NCBI GenBank assembly: GCA_031771865.1
Contig: JASISA010000002.1
Location: 744,001 to 808,000 of the forward strand
Direction of reading: 5' to 3'
From: Nothophaeocryptopus gaeumannii
Lineage: Eukaryota; Ascomycota; Dothideomycetes; Mycosphaerellales; Mycosphaerellaceae
DNA length: 64,000 nt
Shown: piece by piece, positions 43,599 through 54,798 of the stretch
Numbering within the stretch: the stretch's first letter is position 1
How the letters are laid out: each line of letters starts with the position of its first letter
Notes under the pieces: generated by a model
Seen by the model: the letters and a program-made list of their open reading frames with translations, nothing else
Told to the model about the DNA's origin: nothing
The model's database searches: none
Translations under genes and position numbers: made by a program

Positions 43599-46500
43599 CT
43601 AACCACCACCACACCAACAACTCCCATCTCCTTCCCTCTCAACATGAATCACAAGATCCATATTCCTTTCCACAACAAACTCTTCAACTCGATGCCTCAC
43701 GTCCTCCAGATCGGTAGCCGGATCGGCAATGATATGTATGGCGCCTTGCACAGCCTTCTTCTTATCACCACCGCCGCCGTGATCATGCCCGTGGTGATGG
43801 CCGTGTGCATCGCCAGCGTCCTCTTTGTCGTCGACCCAGAACCGAGGAACGGCGTAACCTACTACGCCGCGAAGCTCGCCGAGTTCTTGGAGAGTGTTCT
43901 TGATATTGTATTCAAGCTCGTCTGGGACGACCAGGAGGAGTTTCTGGCCCGACGAGGTAACCAGTGGCACTGCTGCGGCAAAGATCAACACGGCAATCAG
44001 GACGGTAGCCAGAGGATCCCAGAGATACCAAGGTTTCCAAAGCGTAAGAGCAGTGCTGAGGATGACAGCAGCAGAACCACCCGCATCGGCAGCAATATGA
44101 AGATAGATGCCGTGCATGTTCTCGTTATGATGATCATGAGAGTGAGCAGACTCCTTCTTCTCATGCTTGTGTTCACAGTAGCCGTGGATGTCGCCATTTG
44201 AGTCCTTCGAGTTCTTGTGACTGTGATGCGAATGGTTGCGCGGATGGCTGATTGCGTGAGAGTGAGAGCGCGAGTTATTGTGCGAATGCGAATGCGAATA
44301 TTCATGCGCATGGTCGTGCGAGTGGCTGTGCGAATGCGAATGATCGTGTCCGTGAGAATGGCCATGTCCATGATCGTGTCCGTGAGAGTGGCCATGTCCA
44401 TGATCGTGTCCCGCATGCGCATGTCCGAAGGCAAAGAGTCCGACCATGTTGACCAAGAAGCCACAGGTGCTGACTACCATCAACTCCTGTACATGTCGAA
44501 GCTCCTTCTGTTCGACAATACCCTCCATGGCCTCCCAGATGAACTCAACACTCACCAACATGAGGAAGATGCCATTTCCGAAGCCGGCAAGCGTGTTCAG
44601 CTTGCCCCATCCGTAAGGCATTTCTGGGCTCGTCGGCCATTTGGAGGCAACTGCAGCGCCGAGACCAACGACCAGTCCTAGACAGTCGAAGAACATATGT
44701 ACTGTGTCGCTCAACAATCCAAGAGAGCCGCTCAGGTACCCATAGAATCCCTGAACAAGCATGAAAGCAAAGTTCAAACTATGCTCTTGTCAGCGAGGTA
44801 TAGGCAGACCTTGATGGGTATAGCTACTCACCATGTAAAGTACGCTATCCGTCGTGAATCCTTTTCGCTCAAAATGCCGTGAAGAAGGGAGCCCGGCTCG
44901 ACCTTGTCTATGAAGAACCTCGTAATAACAGAATAATTACCCTCCGAATGATTATGCGCATGGGTATTGTGTGCGTGCTCGTGCTCGTGAACGTGTTCGT
45001 GATGATGCAGATGCGCCGATGTGTCGTACAAAACGCCAACCCAGGAGAGCGCAGAAAGCCCGCCATTGCAGATTGTCCCCGGCCAGAGGGACGGCGAGAA
45101 CAGAAATGCGAAAGTCGCGAAAACGAAACAACTCAGCCCCAGACCCGCTTTCTGTTGGCTACGGAGTGCTGATGGCTGAGCAAAGAAGATGGCTGCTATT
45201 GACGATCCGAGCGAGAGGGTGCTAAAGGTGATAGCGGTGGGAGAGATCGGCGGAGCCGCAGCCAGGAAAGCGGATGCGAATAGCGTGAAGAGCAATGCTG
45301 CAACACCGGCAGCCAGGGTGACGTTGACATCGCTAACAGAGGATACCAGTGGCGAAGAAGCTGGTTGGGACCATGGAGATCGCGGGTTGGTAGGAGTTAT
45401 GGGTGTCGTGCCAGGTATTTGGGATGATTGGTAAGATGCCGTCCCAAGGGCGGGCAGTGGTGGTGATATCAGGAAAATGGAGCAAGCCAAAGCCAAGTAT
45501 CCAAGTAGGAGGTCAAGGAACGCCGCCTTGAAGGTAACGCCGCTGAAATCCAAAAGCATCGCCAGAGCTATCACAGCAATAGATCCTACTCGCTTGGTGA
45601 CCGCTTGCCGCCATTCGCGCACCGATGTTGTTGGGCTGTCGGAAGTGCTCAGTCCAGAGGCCATGGAAACAAGCAGTACGATGCCAGTCCGCATTCCTCC
45701 GATCTGAGTAGAGGCATAGAATGGCAAGCCCACACCCAGCGCCCGCATAACCATCTTCTGCGCCGAGGTTGGCCTGAGTAGTTCAATCATTGAAGGTGTC
45801 TCAATCTTGTCCTTCCGGCGATCCAGCATCCTCTCCGACGAGCGCATCTTGGCGATGATACCCACCAGCAATAGCGTCGCCGATGTAAGTGCGCAAGCCT
45901 CCACAAAGCCACATGATCTTCTCACTAGGTCCTGAGACGCAGTGGCGCTCTCATCCTCCAGTACCGACTTTTGCAGCCTCTCATAGGCGGAAAGAGGAGG
46001 GAGTCCATCGGATACCAAGCCTCCACGTGTCGAGTATGCTGCCGAGGCGAGCATATATGGCAAAGGTATCAACAGACTTGTCAGTGCCTCTGGTAGCGAG
46101 AACCATGAGTGCGAGGCTTTGTTGATATGTGGGTGGTATGATCCCGCGGGCCTGCCTAGGTCAGACTCGCCTCTTGGCCTTGTCTTCATGGGTAGCGGGT
46201 CGTGAGCGTGCGAATGGCTGTGCGAGTGGTCGTGGTGATAATGGGAGTGTGCGTGTAGATGGGCGTTGGCATGGACTGCGTTGGCGTTGAGTAGACTGGG
46301 AGGGAGGGTGCGATGAATCTCTTCGTGCGGCGAAGTCACGGGCGTTGTTTCGTTGCTTGCTTCGGCATGGGTGTAGAGGTCGGCACTCGAGGCCGCCTTC
46401 TTGACATAGCTGCCATTGCCGTTGGTGTTCAGATACGGCGACGCGTTCGACACTGCGGCTGCTTTGCTGGGCGAGAGGTGGATGTTGCCTGAGTAGGATC

Positions 46501-46603
46501 GACTGTGACTGGGAGTGTGGCTAGGCGTGTGGTATCGTGACGCGGGTTGTGATTGCTGCGCGTATGCTGACCCTTCCATAGGCAGGGCGTAGCTGCTGGC
46601 CAT
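43599..46603 (-). CDS. MSC2: CDF zinc transporter, Msc2/ZnT5-like
   Basis: Exons 46603-44832 and 44778-43599 (53-nt intron) encode 983 aa. The protein is a cation diffusion facilitator that moves zinc into the ER/secretory pathway. The long N-terminal half has His-rich stretches and about ten hydrophobic segments, as in Msc2. The C-terminal CDF module starts at about residue 585, with the zinc-site signatures SDTVHMFFDC and HIAADAGGSAA. Between them is a very long His-rich cytosolic loop encoded in part by tandem repeats. The cytosolic C-terminal CDF domain (VQGAIHIIADP, VHVER) closes it. The protein is somewhat longer than yeast Msc2, mainly through low-complexity sequence. Confidence 0.92.
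44338..44410. repeat. ~30-bp tandem repeat coding His-rich loop
   Basis: About two and a half copies of a ~30-bp unit (ATGATCGTGTCCGTGAGAATGGCC-like, first 20 bases nearly identical) encode HGHSHGHDHG-type repeats in the zinc transporter loop. Such in-frame repeats expand or shrink easily and would change the number of potential zinc ligands. Confidence 0.75.
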
Positions 46604-47097
46604 GGGCGTTGACTGATCACCGGCTGGAGGCGCGAGTGCCGTACAAGATACCGAGCAGCGGTATTCGGTATTCGAGGTTGTTTCACTACTACCTTTCCAT
46701 TGGAATGACTGTCTCTACTCTCACACACGGCTCTTTTTTCGTCGTATGCGTGGTATCGGGGATCGTTCGAGGGCGTGCGAGGTTACGGTATCCGCGCCAT
46801 GCCGTTGGAGCAGACGTAACCGGCTTGGAGCAATGGTCGTTCCTTGTTCTTGCAACTCTCGACCCCTTTTCACGAATCGTCAATCTTCCCAGGGTCCAGA
46901 GCCGGTCCCGCATGCGGTGCAGATTGTGGCGTGCACCACATGATCCCTGCATTATCGAGTTCTCTGAATACCGTACACAGATGACCTATAACAGAACAAC
47001 ATATTGCTATAGAACGGAAAGCCAAGCAAGTTTACGAAAAGGCTATTTCGTTTGGTATATTGAACTATTTAGAAGGAAGCAACCCAGAAACATTGTC
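46604..47097. other. Intergenic, promoter of the zinc transporter
   Basis: About 490 bp upstream of the zinc transporter start and downstream of the methyltransferase stop. No gene is seen. Open stretches here belong to shadow frames of the methyltransferase. Confidence 0.5.
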
Positions 47098-47946
47098 TCA
47101 GTAGGCCTTCCTTGCAACTGCGAGCACTGCATACTCGGCCTGTGTCTCCTCAACCCCATTATATCTCCTTGCATATACTTCTTCAAACGCTGGTCTGACT
47201 TTCTCAATATCCTGCTTGCTGAAACTCTTCTGCAGCAGTTGAACGCTTGGATTGCCCATGCTCATGAATGTTTCCGTAGCAGCTTGGACACTCTTCTGCG
47301 GCGGATGCAAGCACTCGAAGACCTTCACCTGCACATCTTGGAGACCGCATTGAAGGAACAGCCTCTCGACATCCTCGGCGTGGGTTGTCCCGGGATGGAA
47401 GACACCGAGAGGCTCGTACTTGGGATTCACTGTCATTCGAACTGCCTCAGTCCAGATGGGTGTCCAGCTTGGAGATCGATGCTCCCATGTGGCTACGGCC
47501 ACGACACCTCCAGGTTTCGTTACACGTGCCATTTCTGCGATGGCTCTTGCGGGATCAGGAACGAATGGGAGGAAGAATGTGCCAGCTGCATGAGAATAGG
47601 TCGCGTCTTGTAGACCGGCAGACTGCAGGTCTGACGCATCTGCTACGACTGTCTCGAGATTCGTCGGCCATTCATGTTGCTTGGCTCCTTTCTTCACCTC
47701 CTCGATCATTCCTTTGGAGACATCTGCGGCTGTGACCTGAGCTTGGGGATAACGTTCGAGGATTACGGAAGTAAGCTGTCCGGATCCAGCTCCATTGTCC
47801 AGGAAGGTGCTTGAATCGTCTGCAGGTACCTTTGCTGACGCCATCGATAGAAGCTCGCGACATGGTGCTCGCGTTACTTCTTGGACTGATGAGCTCCATT
47901 TGCCGGCATGTTTGGACCAAGCGTCTGCGTGGTGAGCGTGTGCCAT
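47098..47946 (-). CDS. SAM-dependent class I methyltransferase
   Basis: A single exon of 282 codons. Motif I is FLDNGAGSGQLTSVILERYP, followed by an acidic strand end (VTAADVSKGM), VVADASDL, and the post-III region VTKPGGVVAVATWEH. These mark a Methyltransf_11/25-type Rossmann enzyme. There is no signal peptide, so it is probably cytosolic. Substrate is unknown, and similar proteins are often annotated as methyltransferases of secondary or ubiquinone-like metabolites without proof. It is transcribed divergently from the ALG1 gene. Confidence 0.88.
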   Translation of the reverse strand: MAHAHHADAWSKHAGKWSSSVQEVTRAPCRELLSMASAKVPADDSSTFLDNGAGSGQLTSVILERYPQAQVTAADVSKGMIEEVKKGAKQHEWPTNLETVVADASDLQSAGLQDATYSHAAGTFFLPFVPDPARAIAEMARVTKPGGVVAVATWEHRSPSWTPIWTEAVRMTVNPKYEPLGVFHPGTTHAEDVERLFLQCGLQDVQVKVFECLHPPQKSVQAATETFMSMGNPSVQLLQKSFSKQDIEKVRPAFEEVYARRYNGVEETQAEYAVLAVARKAY

Positions 47947-48448
47947 TCTGCTGGACTGAACACTTACTAACTTATGCTGGTCAACTGATTCTGAGAGACA
48001 TATTCACATATACTCACTGCCTCTTCGTGACGTATGTGGGTGGGTAGGAGAGTTCTGCGGTTTTGGTACGGCAGATGGCCGCTGAAGACGGCGCACCGTT
48101 CTGCAATGCCTCCATCGAGAGTTGTCCAGTAGATGTTTTGACAACTGCCGAGTCCCCTTCACATATTACTTTCACAGCGTTGCAAAAGTGTTCGTCAGAA
48201 CTCTCTTTGATCAAGATGCATTGTCGATTCGCGACTCGATTCCAATGTGGTTGTTGAGCAGAGAGAAGTTGTCTCACAAGAAGTCCGAGGCGGTCTCATA
48301 GATTTTGCTTAGTCATTCGTTGCGCCACACGTGGCTTCCCCTAGATCTTCATACTGGATGGCTGCTTCTTGAAAACATACATTGAACAAGATGTGAATCA
48401 CACCGCCTCGAAGCTGATGGAAGAACAGCATATATAAGCACTTGAAGG
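47947..48448. other. Divergent promoter region, methyltransferase / ALG1
   Basis: About 500 bp without a gene. It presumably carries both promoters. A TATATAAG lies at 48431-48438, only 11 bp before the ALG1 ATG. Confidence 0.45.
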
Positions 48449-49930
48449 ATGAGCTGGCAAGATGTCGCTTGGCGATTCGTCGTGACCGCCGCCGCGATCG
48501 CTTCAGCATTCACAGGCTTCTTACTCTTCACATTGCCCAAAGCATATTTCAACTTCGACGAGACCGTAGTGACCGAAGACGACTTTTTGGAGGAAACCCA
48601 GAAAGAATCAAAAGCGGAATATGCCTTCTTCGAAAAACACAGGGACTCCGCTGGGCATCTCAAAGTCGACGCAACAGTCCAAGTCGTCGTCCTGGGAGAC
48701 ATTGGCCGAAGTCCACGAATGCAGTACCACGCCCTGAGCATGGCCGCCCACGGAGGCAAAGTCGATATAATCGGCTACACAGGCTCAGAAGTCCATCCAG
48801 ATATCCAAGCAAGCAGCCTTATCAACATCATTCCCATTAGCCCATTCCCATTCTGGCTGGCAACCGACAACCGTCTCCTCTTCCTCCTCCTGGCCCCTTG
48901 CAAAGTCCTCTGGCAGATTTGGTCTCTCTACTACACTCTCGCGTACCGCTCAAACGCGGCGAAGTGGATGCTTATTCAAAATCCACCTTCCATACCTACC
49001 CTCGCGGTAGCGCAACTCATCTGCTACCTTCGACATACGCGGCTGATCATCGACTGGCACAACTTTGGCTACTCCATCCTCGCCCTCCGTCTCGGTCCCT
49101 CTCACCCCCTTGTCCGCATATCAGAATGGTACGAAGGCCTCTTCTCCCGCTCCGCCCACACTCACCTTTGCGTAACAAATGCCATGGCCCGCGTCCTGAA
49201 AACAAAATGGAACATCTCCAACGCCTTACCACTCCACGACCGCCCAGCAGCAATCTACCAACCCCTCACCCTCGAACAGAAGGACAGTTTACTCGCCCGC
49301 CTCCCACCAACAGCAGGCCACGTCGATCAAATCCTCTCCGGAGAATGCCGCCTCTTAGTATCCTCCACCTCATGGACGCCCGATGAAGATTTCTCATTAC
49401 TCATCTCCGCCCTCGTCCGATACTCCAACGCCGTCGACCTCTCAGAAGGTCCCACGCCCCTCCCACGCATAATCGCCATAATCACAGGTCGCGGTCCCCA
49501 ACGCGATCACTACCTCGGACAGATCAACACCCTCACCACCCAGGGTAGACTCTCCAACGTTGCGATTACTACTGCATGGCTCTCCCCCCTCGACTACGCA
49601 CACCTCCTCGGCTCCGCGGACCTAGGCCTCTCCCTCCATACATCCTCAAGCGGTGTAGATCTCCCAATGAAAGTGGTCGATATGTTCGGGACAGGACTTC
49701 CCGTTGTAGGATGGGGAGATTTCGAGGCGTGGCCGGAACTTGTGCAGGAAGGGAAGAACGGACGAGGTTTCAAATCTGCGGAGGAATTGTGTAGTATTCT
49801 GGAGGAGTTATTTGGTGGTGACGGGAGGGAGTTGACGAGGTTGAAGGAAGGGGCGATGAAGGAATGTAACCGAAGATGGGAAGATGAATGGATGCCTGTC
49901 GCTGGGAAAGTTTTAGGGTTAAGGGAATGA
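48449..49930 (+). CDS. ALG1: Chitobiosyldiphosphodolichol beta-mannosyltransferase (Alg1)
   Basis: A single exon of 493 codons. Alg1 adds the first mannose to GlcNAc2-PP-dolichol on the cytosolic face of the ER, an essential step of N-glycan precursor assembly (GT33 family). An N-terminal membrane helix (about 9-29) is followed by the family signature VVVLGDIGRSPRMQYHALSM, then IIDWHNFGYSIL, and in the GT-B C-terminal domain SSTSWTPDEDF and SSSGVDLPMKVVDMFGTGLPV. The latter contains the nucleotide-sugar-binding loop. Length fits the family (~450-490 aa). Start at 48449 places the helix right after MSWQDVAWR. Confidence 0.95.
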   Translation: MSWQDVAWRFVVTAAAIASAFTGFLLFTLPKAYFNFDETVVTEDDFLEETQKESKAEYAFFEKHRDSAGHLKVDATVQVVVLGDIGRSPRMQYHALSMAAHGGKVDIIGYTGSEVHPDIQASSLINIIPISPFPFWLATDNRLLFLLLAPCKVLWQIWSLYYTLAYRSNAAKWMLIQNPPSIPTLAVAQLICYLRHTRLIIDWHNFGYSILALRLGPSHPLVRISEWYEGLFSRSAHTHLCVTNAMARVLKTKWNISNALPLHDRPAAIYQPLTLEQKDSLLARLPPTAGHVDQILSGECRLLVSSTSWTPDEDFSLLISALVRYSNAVDLSEGPTPLPRIIAIITGRGPQRDHYLGQINTLTTQGRLSNVAITTAWLSPLDYAHLLGSADLGLSLHTSSSGVDLPMKVVDMFGTGLPVVGWGDFEAWPELVQEGKNGRGFKSAEELCSILEELFGGDGRELTRLKEGAMKECNRRWEDEWMPVAGKVLGLRE

Positions 49931-50142
49931 AGGAAGGAGGGAAAGGGGACGTGATCAGGAAGTCTCGTATCGCTTTTTGATTCCATACCTCCTTCGAGCA
50001 AGCTACACTTCACCTCACCATGCAATACCATACTACACTACGAATAACCCTCATTCGCCATCTAGCGACCACAACACCCATCCACGCCCGTAAACAAGCT
50101 ATTCAGCGTCGATCGAAACCGGGCACTGCGATCATTGCTCTT

Positions 50143-52156
50143 CTATGAGTTCCTCATCCCAGCGTCAACACCACTCCCACTCCCACTCACACTCGACCGC
50201 TCGCTATTGTTCGTACCCAAGCTCGAAGTTTCCGATCTCGCATCTGCCGGCTTCTTGGCCACAGGTTCAGGAGATTTTGAGTCCCGCATCAAATACGCCA
50301 TGACACCCCACAGTGCCCTGAATGCCTGTATCCGCTGTTCGACATCAAATAAGTCGTACCACTGAGTTCTTTGCAGTCTTGGCTGAGTCCATGCCGGGTT
50401 GCTCGGCATCGGGTCGGCGAGGGTTTCAGATTTTAGATAGTCGACATATGCGCCGTGAACGGTAAGCTTCAGAATCGACATATGGTGGTTCAGAGACGAG
50501 ACCATGAATACCTAGGTTGCAGGGTATGAGTTAGCGGGATATTACGGTGGGTGATAAGCATAGTGCGATTTTTCAATCACAGGTTGCTCTTGAGACTTCT
50601 GGTCGATTGGAAGGAGACGTGGGTTGGTTTAGGGTTGGGTGCAATGTTTACACTGCGAAAAAGCGGAAAGTACTCACCTCATCGTAGTCGGAGCTTGGAT
50701 CTTTGCCAATAGCTTCATAATCTGTCTTCGTATCCCACACTTTGCTGCTGGGCTTCAGCTCCTGCCACAGCATCAACGGCGTCTTCCGTTTCGGTCGTCG
50801 AGCAGGCTTGCTGGGAGCATGTATCATTTCGGTGGCCATTGCCAGGACGTCATTGACATTGTTGTTGCTTTGACCGTCCGTAGCTTCGACGTCAGCTCCA
50901 GAACCTCCTCCCCATCTTGGCTTCGTCGTCCACCACTTGCCCTCACCGGAACGGACTTCCTCTCGACCTTGCCGCCGTCGCTCCTGAGCGAGTTGCAAGA
51001 GCCCTCCTAGCTCTCTCATCGTATCGAGTCTCGATTTCAAGTCCCTTTGCTGTTCAGTCAAGTTCTCAGAAGCGAATTCGATTTCCGGGCGGCATTGAAT
51101 CCCAAGCACTGGGCCTTCTAGGCATCCTGATCGCGCTTTCATGCGTTCTCGCGGCTGCCGATAGACAGCGTAAGTCTGTCGTACTGGTAGGTTGAGCTTA
51201 TTGATTTGGACAATCGGCATCAGTCGAGGAGGGGCCACCGTGCACGTGTACGCCCACACCACTCCTTCCACGAAAGCTTTTACGGTCTCTGCTCGGAACT
51301 GGTCTGGCATGTCTCGTCCCGAAGCTGTCCGTCGGCCTTTGTATCGCGTGCGAGTTCTGAGCTCCGGACTTGCACTGGAAGATCTCAAAGCCCGCTGTTC
51401 ATCTTCCGTACTACCATTGCAGTGCTCCTCGTGCGTCTCTGGTGGTAGTGGGATGTCCGCAGCGGCCGCCACTACCTCGTCTGTTTCGGAGCGAGCAGTT
51501 GATTTGCCTGAGCCACCATCGCCGCTGCCAGACCCTGTTTGGAGCGTCAGGATCGAACTCCCATGCGGTTGGGCTGAGTCCAGGCGTTGACGCTTGATAC
51601 CTTTCCCTGAATCCTCGTCTTTCTTCTCAGGCGGGCCTTCGTAGTACTGATCAAGACTCGTATCCCAATACTGTGCCATAGTCTCTAAGCCTTCCCAGAA
51701 CTTGCGCAGAGAAGCCAACCGTGGAGGCTTAATTCCCGGTTTAGTCGTCCTGGTAATGGCGCGGTACCCAGCGTCATTGTCTATGCGGAGCTCAGCCAAG
51801 CGCTCGTCGAACTCCTTGCGCTTCCGTGCGGAGTTGGCATCGACCTTCGTTGCTTCGGCATAGGAAGCAGCATTGATTGCCTGGTCTGGGGTGAGCGGCG
51901 GGAGATACGAGGTCCCGTCAGAAGCTAAAGGTAGCATGTCCTCGGGTAGACAGGGTGACGAGATCTGAACATTGAGGGCGGACAGGTGGCCGGGGGATAT
52001 ATCCGAAGGCTTCATAACCTTGGCGAACAAAGGCTGCAGTTTTGGTGGCGACTCTGCATCCCAGGCATTGCTGTAGTTCAGCTTCCGGTCAGGGAATGTC
52101 ACATGAGTGGGTGCACTGGGAGGATCTCTTTCTTGTTCCGGATCAGTGTTGCTCAA
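50143..52156 (-). CDS. Conserved-looking fungal protein of unknown function
   Basis: Exons ending 52156-50678 and 50511-50143 are joined by a 166-nt intron (GTGAGT...CCTAG) into about 615 residues. The 5' end is unresolved. The frame at 52156 begins at a non-ATG codon just downstream of a good acceptor (GCTAAC...TTGTAG at about 52180). A first exon therefore lies further upstream, probably using sequence near 52,330-52,460 (MAGRQAQKAATASGF...). Visible features are a charged low-complexity middle (about 170-270), a conserved-looking block FVEGVVWAYTCTVAPPRLMP, a Gln/Arg-rich helix and a Ser/Gly-rich end. I recognise no domain. Confidence 0.65.
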
Positions 52157-52159
52157 GCC

Positions 52160-53452
52160 AACTCCAACACCTACAATGGTATGAGGTTAGCGAAGGTGTG
52201 AGAGAGTTGACGTCGAAGCCCATGCTTTTGTTTCGTCTTCCCTTGATAAGACGCCTGGTGGCTCCGACGAACCACGGCACTCTGACCCTCGTCGGCGCCG
52301 GTGATGGTCGAGCTGATGGCTGCAGCATCGTGTAAGGATGAAGTCGTCAGATGACATGCCGTTTCAATCGACTGCCATGGAGCCTGGTGGAGAAGCCGTG
52401 ATACAGCATCTCGGGACGTGAAACCTGAGGCAGTAGCAGCCTTCTGTGCCTGCCTGCCTGCCATCTTATACACCTTCCACGACGCGGTATTGTGGCTCCT
52501 GCCTTTGACAGTGGAAGTATGCTGCCCCACCTGCCGTTTCCCGTCTCCGTGAGGATTGTCGATGCTGAAGGCATGATCAAACGAGATTGGGATACACACC
52601 GGAAAACATGCTAGACATGAACATCTTGACGACAGTAGTAGTAGTATCGTTGCCCTCAGCTGAGAGCTACGTCTCTGGTATGGCAGCAGGGTCCGAAAGT
52701 CTGGCCGAGGCGGCAGCAATGCAATCCGCTGAGCAGTTCGGGTGAAGAAGAGTTTGACATTGCAGTGGTGCGGTGTGCAGCGTGACCGGCTCCCAGTCAC
52801 AGTCACAGGTGGATGCAATCTTCACTGGTATCCACTGCCGCCGCCTTGGACGAGGGGAAATGCAACAGCATGCAAGGATGAGGTGAGGCTGCAAGCCAAG
52901 ACTTGCTTCCACGCGACACGACGCCTTTGGATGGTGGCACGACAGTACTGTAGACAACACCTTGCTTCGACCACGAGAAGCAGGTCCAGACGTCATGTCT
53001 TGAATCTCATTCCATCCCACATGACTTCTCGCCATGTCAATGATAGAACTTACGGCTTCACCGCGCCGCATCACACAGACCCTCGACGTCACTCAGTGCT
53101 GAAGGTTTCGGGTGGGTGGACCTCGGGGAACGGATCCGGCGGGCGGCGCGCCTAGCCGCCGCTGCTTTGTCCCTCGCACGAGCACAACAAGAACAGCTTC
53201 GACGAACAACACCGAAGTCGATATCGCCCTGCGAAAGACGTGGGAACTTTTATAATGGCATCGAAGCAGTTGCAAGTGTCAAGACTGCAGTACGCATCCG
53301 TCGTGGTAAGTGCATCGCTCAGGAGACTTCATCAACTCCATCGTCATTGCCTTTCTCAAGCGGCTTGGGATTGCCCCACTTCCAATCGCAAGACTTTCAA
53401 CCGCACGACCGCATCAAGCACGACTCCAATCAACCATTGAAACACAGTCAAA
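52160..53452. other. 5' region of the unknown gene and promoter of the oxidoreductase
   Basis: A minus-strand open frame to 52818 contains the candidate first exon of the preceding gene (residues starting MAGRQAQKAATAS at about 52462). The remainder up to 53452 shows no gene. A pyrimidine-rich stretch before 53453 fits a plus-strand promoter/leader. Confidence 0.4.
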
Positions 53453-54472
53453 ATGGTCATCACGTACGGAGTCATCGGTACGAACTGGATCACCGACTCC
53501 TGGATCTCGGCCGCCCATAAGACTGCCAAATGGCAGCTCGACGCCGTTTACTCTCGAACGAAAGAGCAAGCCGAGAAGTTCGCATCCAAACATGGCTCTT
53601 CCAGGCTCTACACCTCTCTTGATGATCTCGCCGCCGATAAAAAAATCCAAGCAGTCTACATTGCTTCGCCGAACAGTCTCCACTACGAGCAAGTGAAGCA
53701 GATGCTCCACGCGAAGAAGCATGTAATTCTCGAGAAGCCCGCTACTTCTACCGTGGCCGAACTGGACGATCTGTTTCGAATAGCCAAAGAGCAAGGAGTG
53801 TATCTCATCGAAGCATACCGCCACATTCAAGAGGCGAACTACAAAAAGCTACGCAAGCTCGTAAACGAAGAGAAGCGCCTGGGCCCGATATACGGCGCCA
53901 GCTTCCAATACGCCTCCTACAGCAGCCGCTACAACAACGTCCTCGCCGGCGAAGAACCCAACATCTTCTCCCTCAAATTCAGCGGCGGCAGCCTCGTAGA
54001 CATCGGTGTCTATCCCGTCACCTTCGCCGTAGCCCTCTTCGGCCGCCCAAAATCAACAACCTACGTTCCCATCCTCGCCCGCACAGGCGTCGACGCCGGC
54101 GGAGTCGGAGTCCTCCAATACGACACTTTCGGCGTACAAATCAACAACGCGAAGGCCTATCAAAGCACTGCGCCTTGTGAAGTCTATGGCGAGAAGGGGA
54201 CAATTACGATCAATGGGACGACGGATATTGAAAAGCTTGAGCATTGGGATCCGAGAACCAAGAAGACGGAAGAGTTGGCGGGGTCTTGTCTGAAAGTCGA
54301 GAAACCCAATGTGAATATGGAAGAGGAGGCTGCTGAGTTTGCAAGAATAATCGAGCAGAAGGACACGAGAGCTTTGGATGGATTGGAGAAGATTTCGAGG
54401 GATGTGATGTTTGTCACGACGGATATGAGGAGGCAAGCGGGAATTGTTTATCTGGCTGATGAGAAGAGATAG
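53453..54472 (+). CDS. Gfo/Idh/MocA-family NAD(P)-dependent oxidoreductase
   Basis: A single exon of 339 codons. The N-terminal Rossmann fold starts YGVIGTNWITDSWI (a GxxGTN form of the nucleotide loop), and the family EKP motif follows at about 102-104 (VILEKPATS). Then come the YRHIQEANYKKLRKLV helix and the C-terminal alpha/beta domain with SGGSLVDIGVYPV. This family oxidises sugars, inositols and related alcohols. Fungal relatives include dimeric dihydrodiol/D-xylose dehydrogenase-like proteins. The substrate cannot be set from sequence. Confidence 0.92.
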   Translation: MVITYGVIGTNWITDSWISAAHKTAKWQLDAVYSRTKEQAEKFASKHGSSRLYTSLDDLAADKKIQAVYIASPNSLHYEQVKQMLHAKKHVILEKPATSTVAELDDLFRIAKEQGVYLIEAYRHIQEANYKKLRKLVNEEKRLGPIYGASFQYASYSSRYNNVLAGEEPNIFSLKFSGGSLVDIGVYPVTFAVALFGRPKSTTYVPILARTGVDAGGVGVLQYDTFGVQINNAKAYQSTAPCEVYGEKGTITINGTTDIEKLEHWDPRTKKTEELAGSCLKVEKPNVNMEEEAAEFARIIEQKDTRALDGLEKISRDVMFVTTDMRRQAGIVYLADEKR

Positions 54473-54798
54473 TGGATATCCTAAGTCCATCGGGACGATT
54501 CTCCTGGCTTGCTCGATCGGATGTGCCTGGTTTCTGCGCGCCTGGCCTGGTCTGTCTCGTCAATCGGCCTCGGACACCAACCAGCCATCGCGGGAAACAC
54601 GAGGTCGGATCGGGTTGCCCATGACTCCACGATATATACGATACCATTGACCGGTTTGTGATGAGGAGACGGTTAGTTTCGAACATATAAAACAAACCAC
54701 CATACTACTATACAATCATCGGCGTCGGCTCTCAACGAAAGCGAGTTGTTCGTACAGTAAATAAAGTATTCGACCCCATTTCGCATTTTCTTGCTACT

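Noticed and set aside
46609..47613. 334-codon plus-strand frame opposite the methyltransferase
   Set aside because: It is antisense to a clear methyltransferase, and its translation has no domain features.
48431..48438. TATATAAG as the ALG1 TATA box
   Set aside because: It is only 11 bp before the ATG, too close for a normal transcription start upstream of the start codon.
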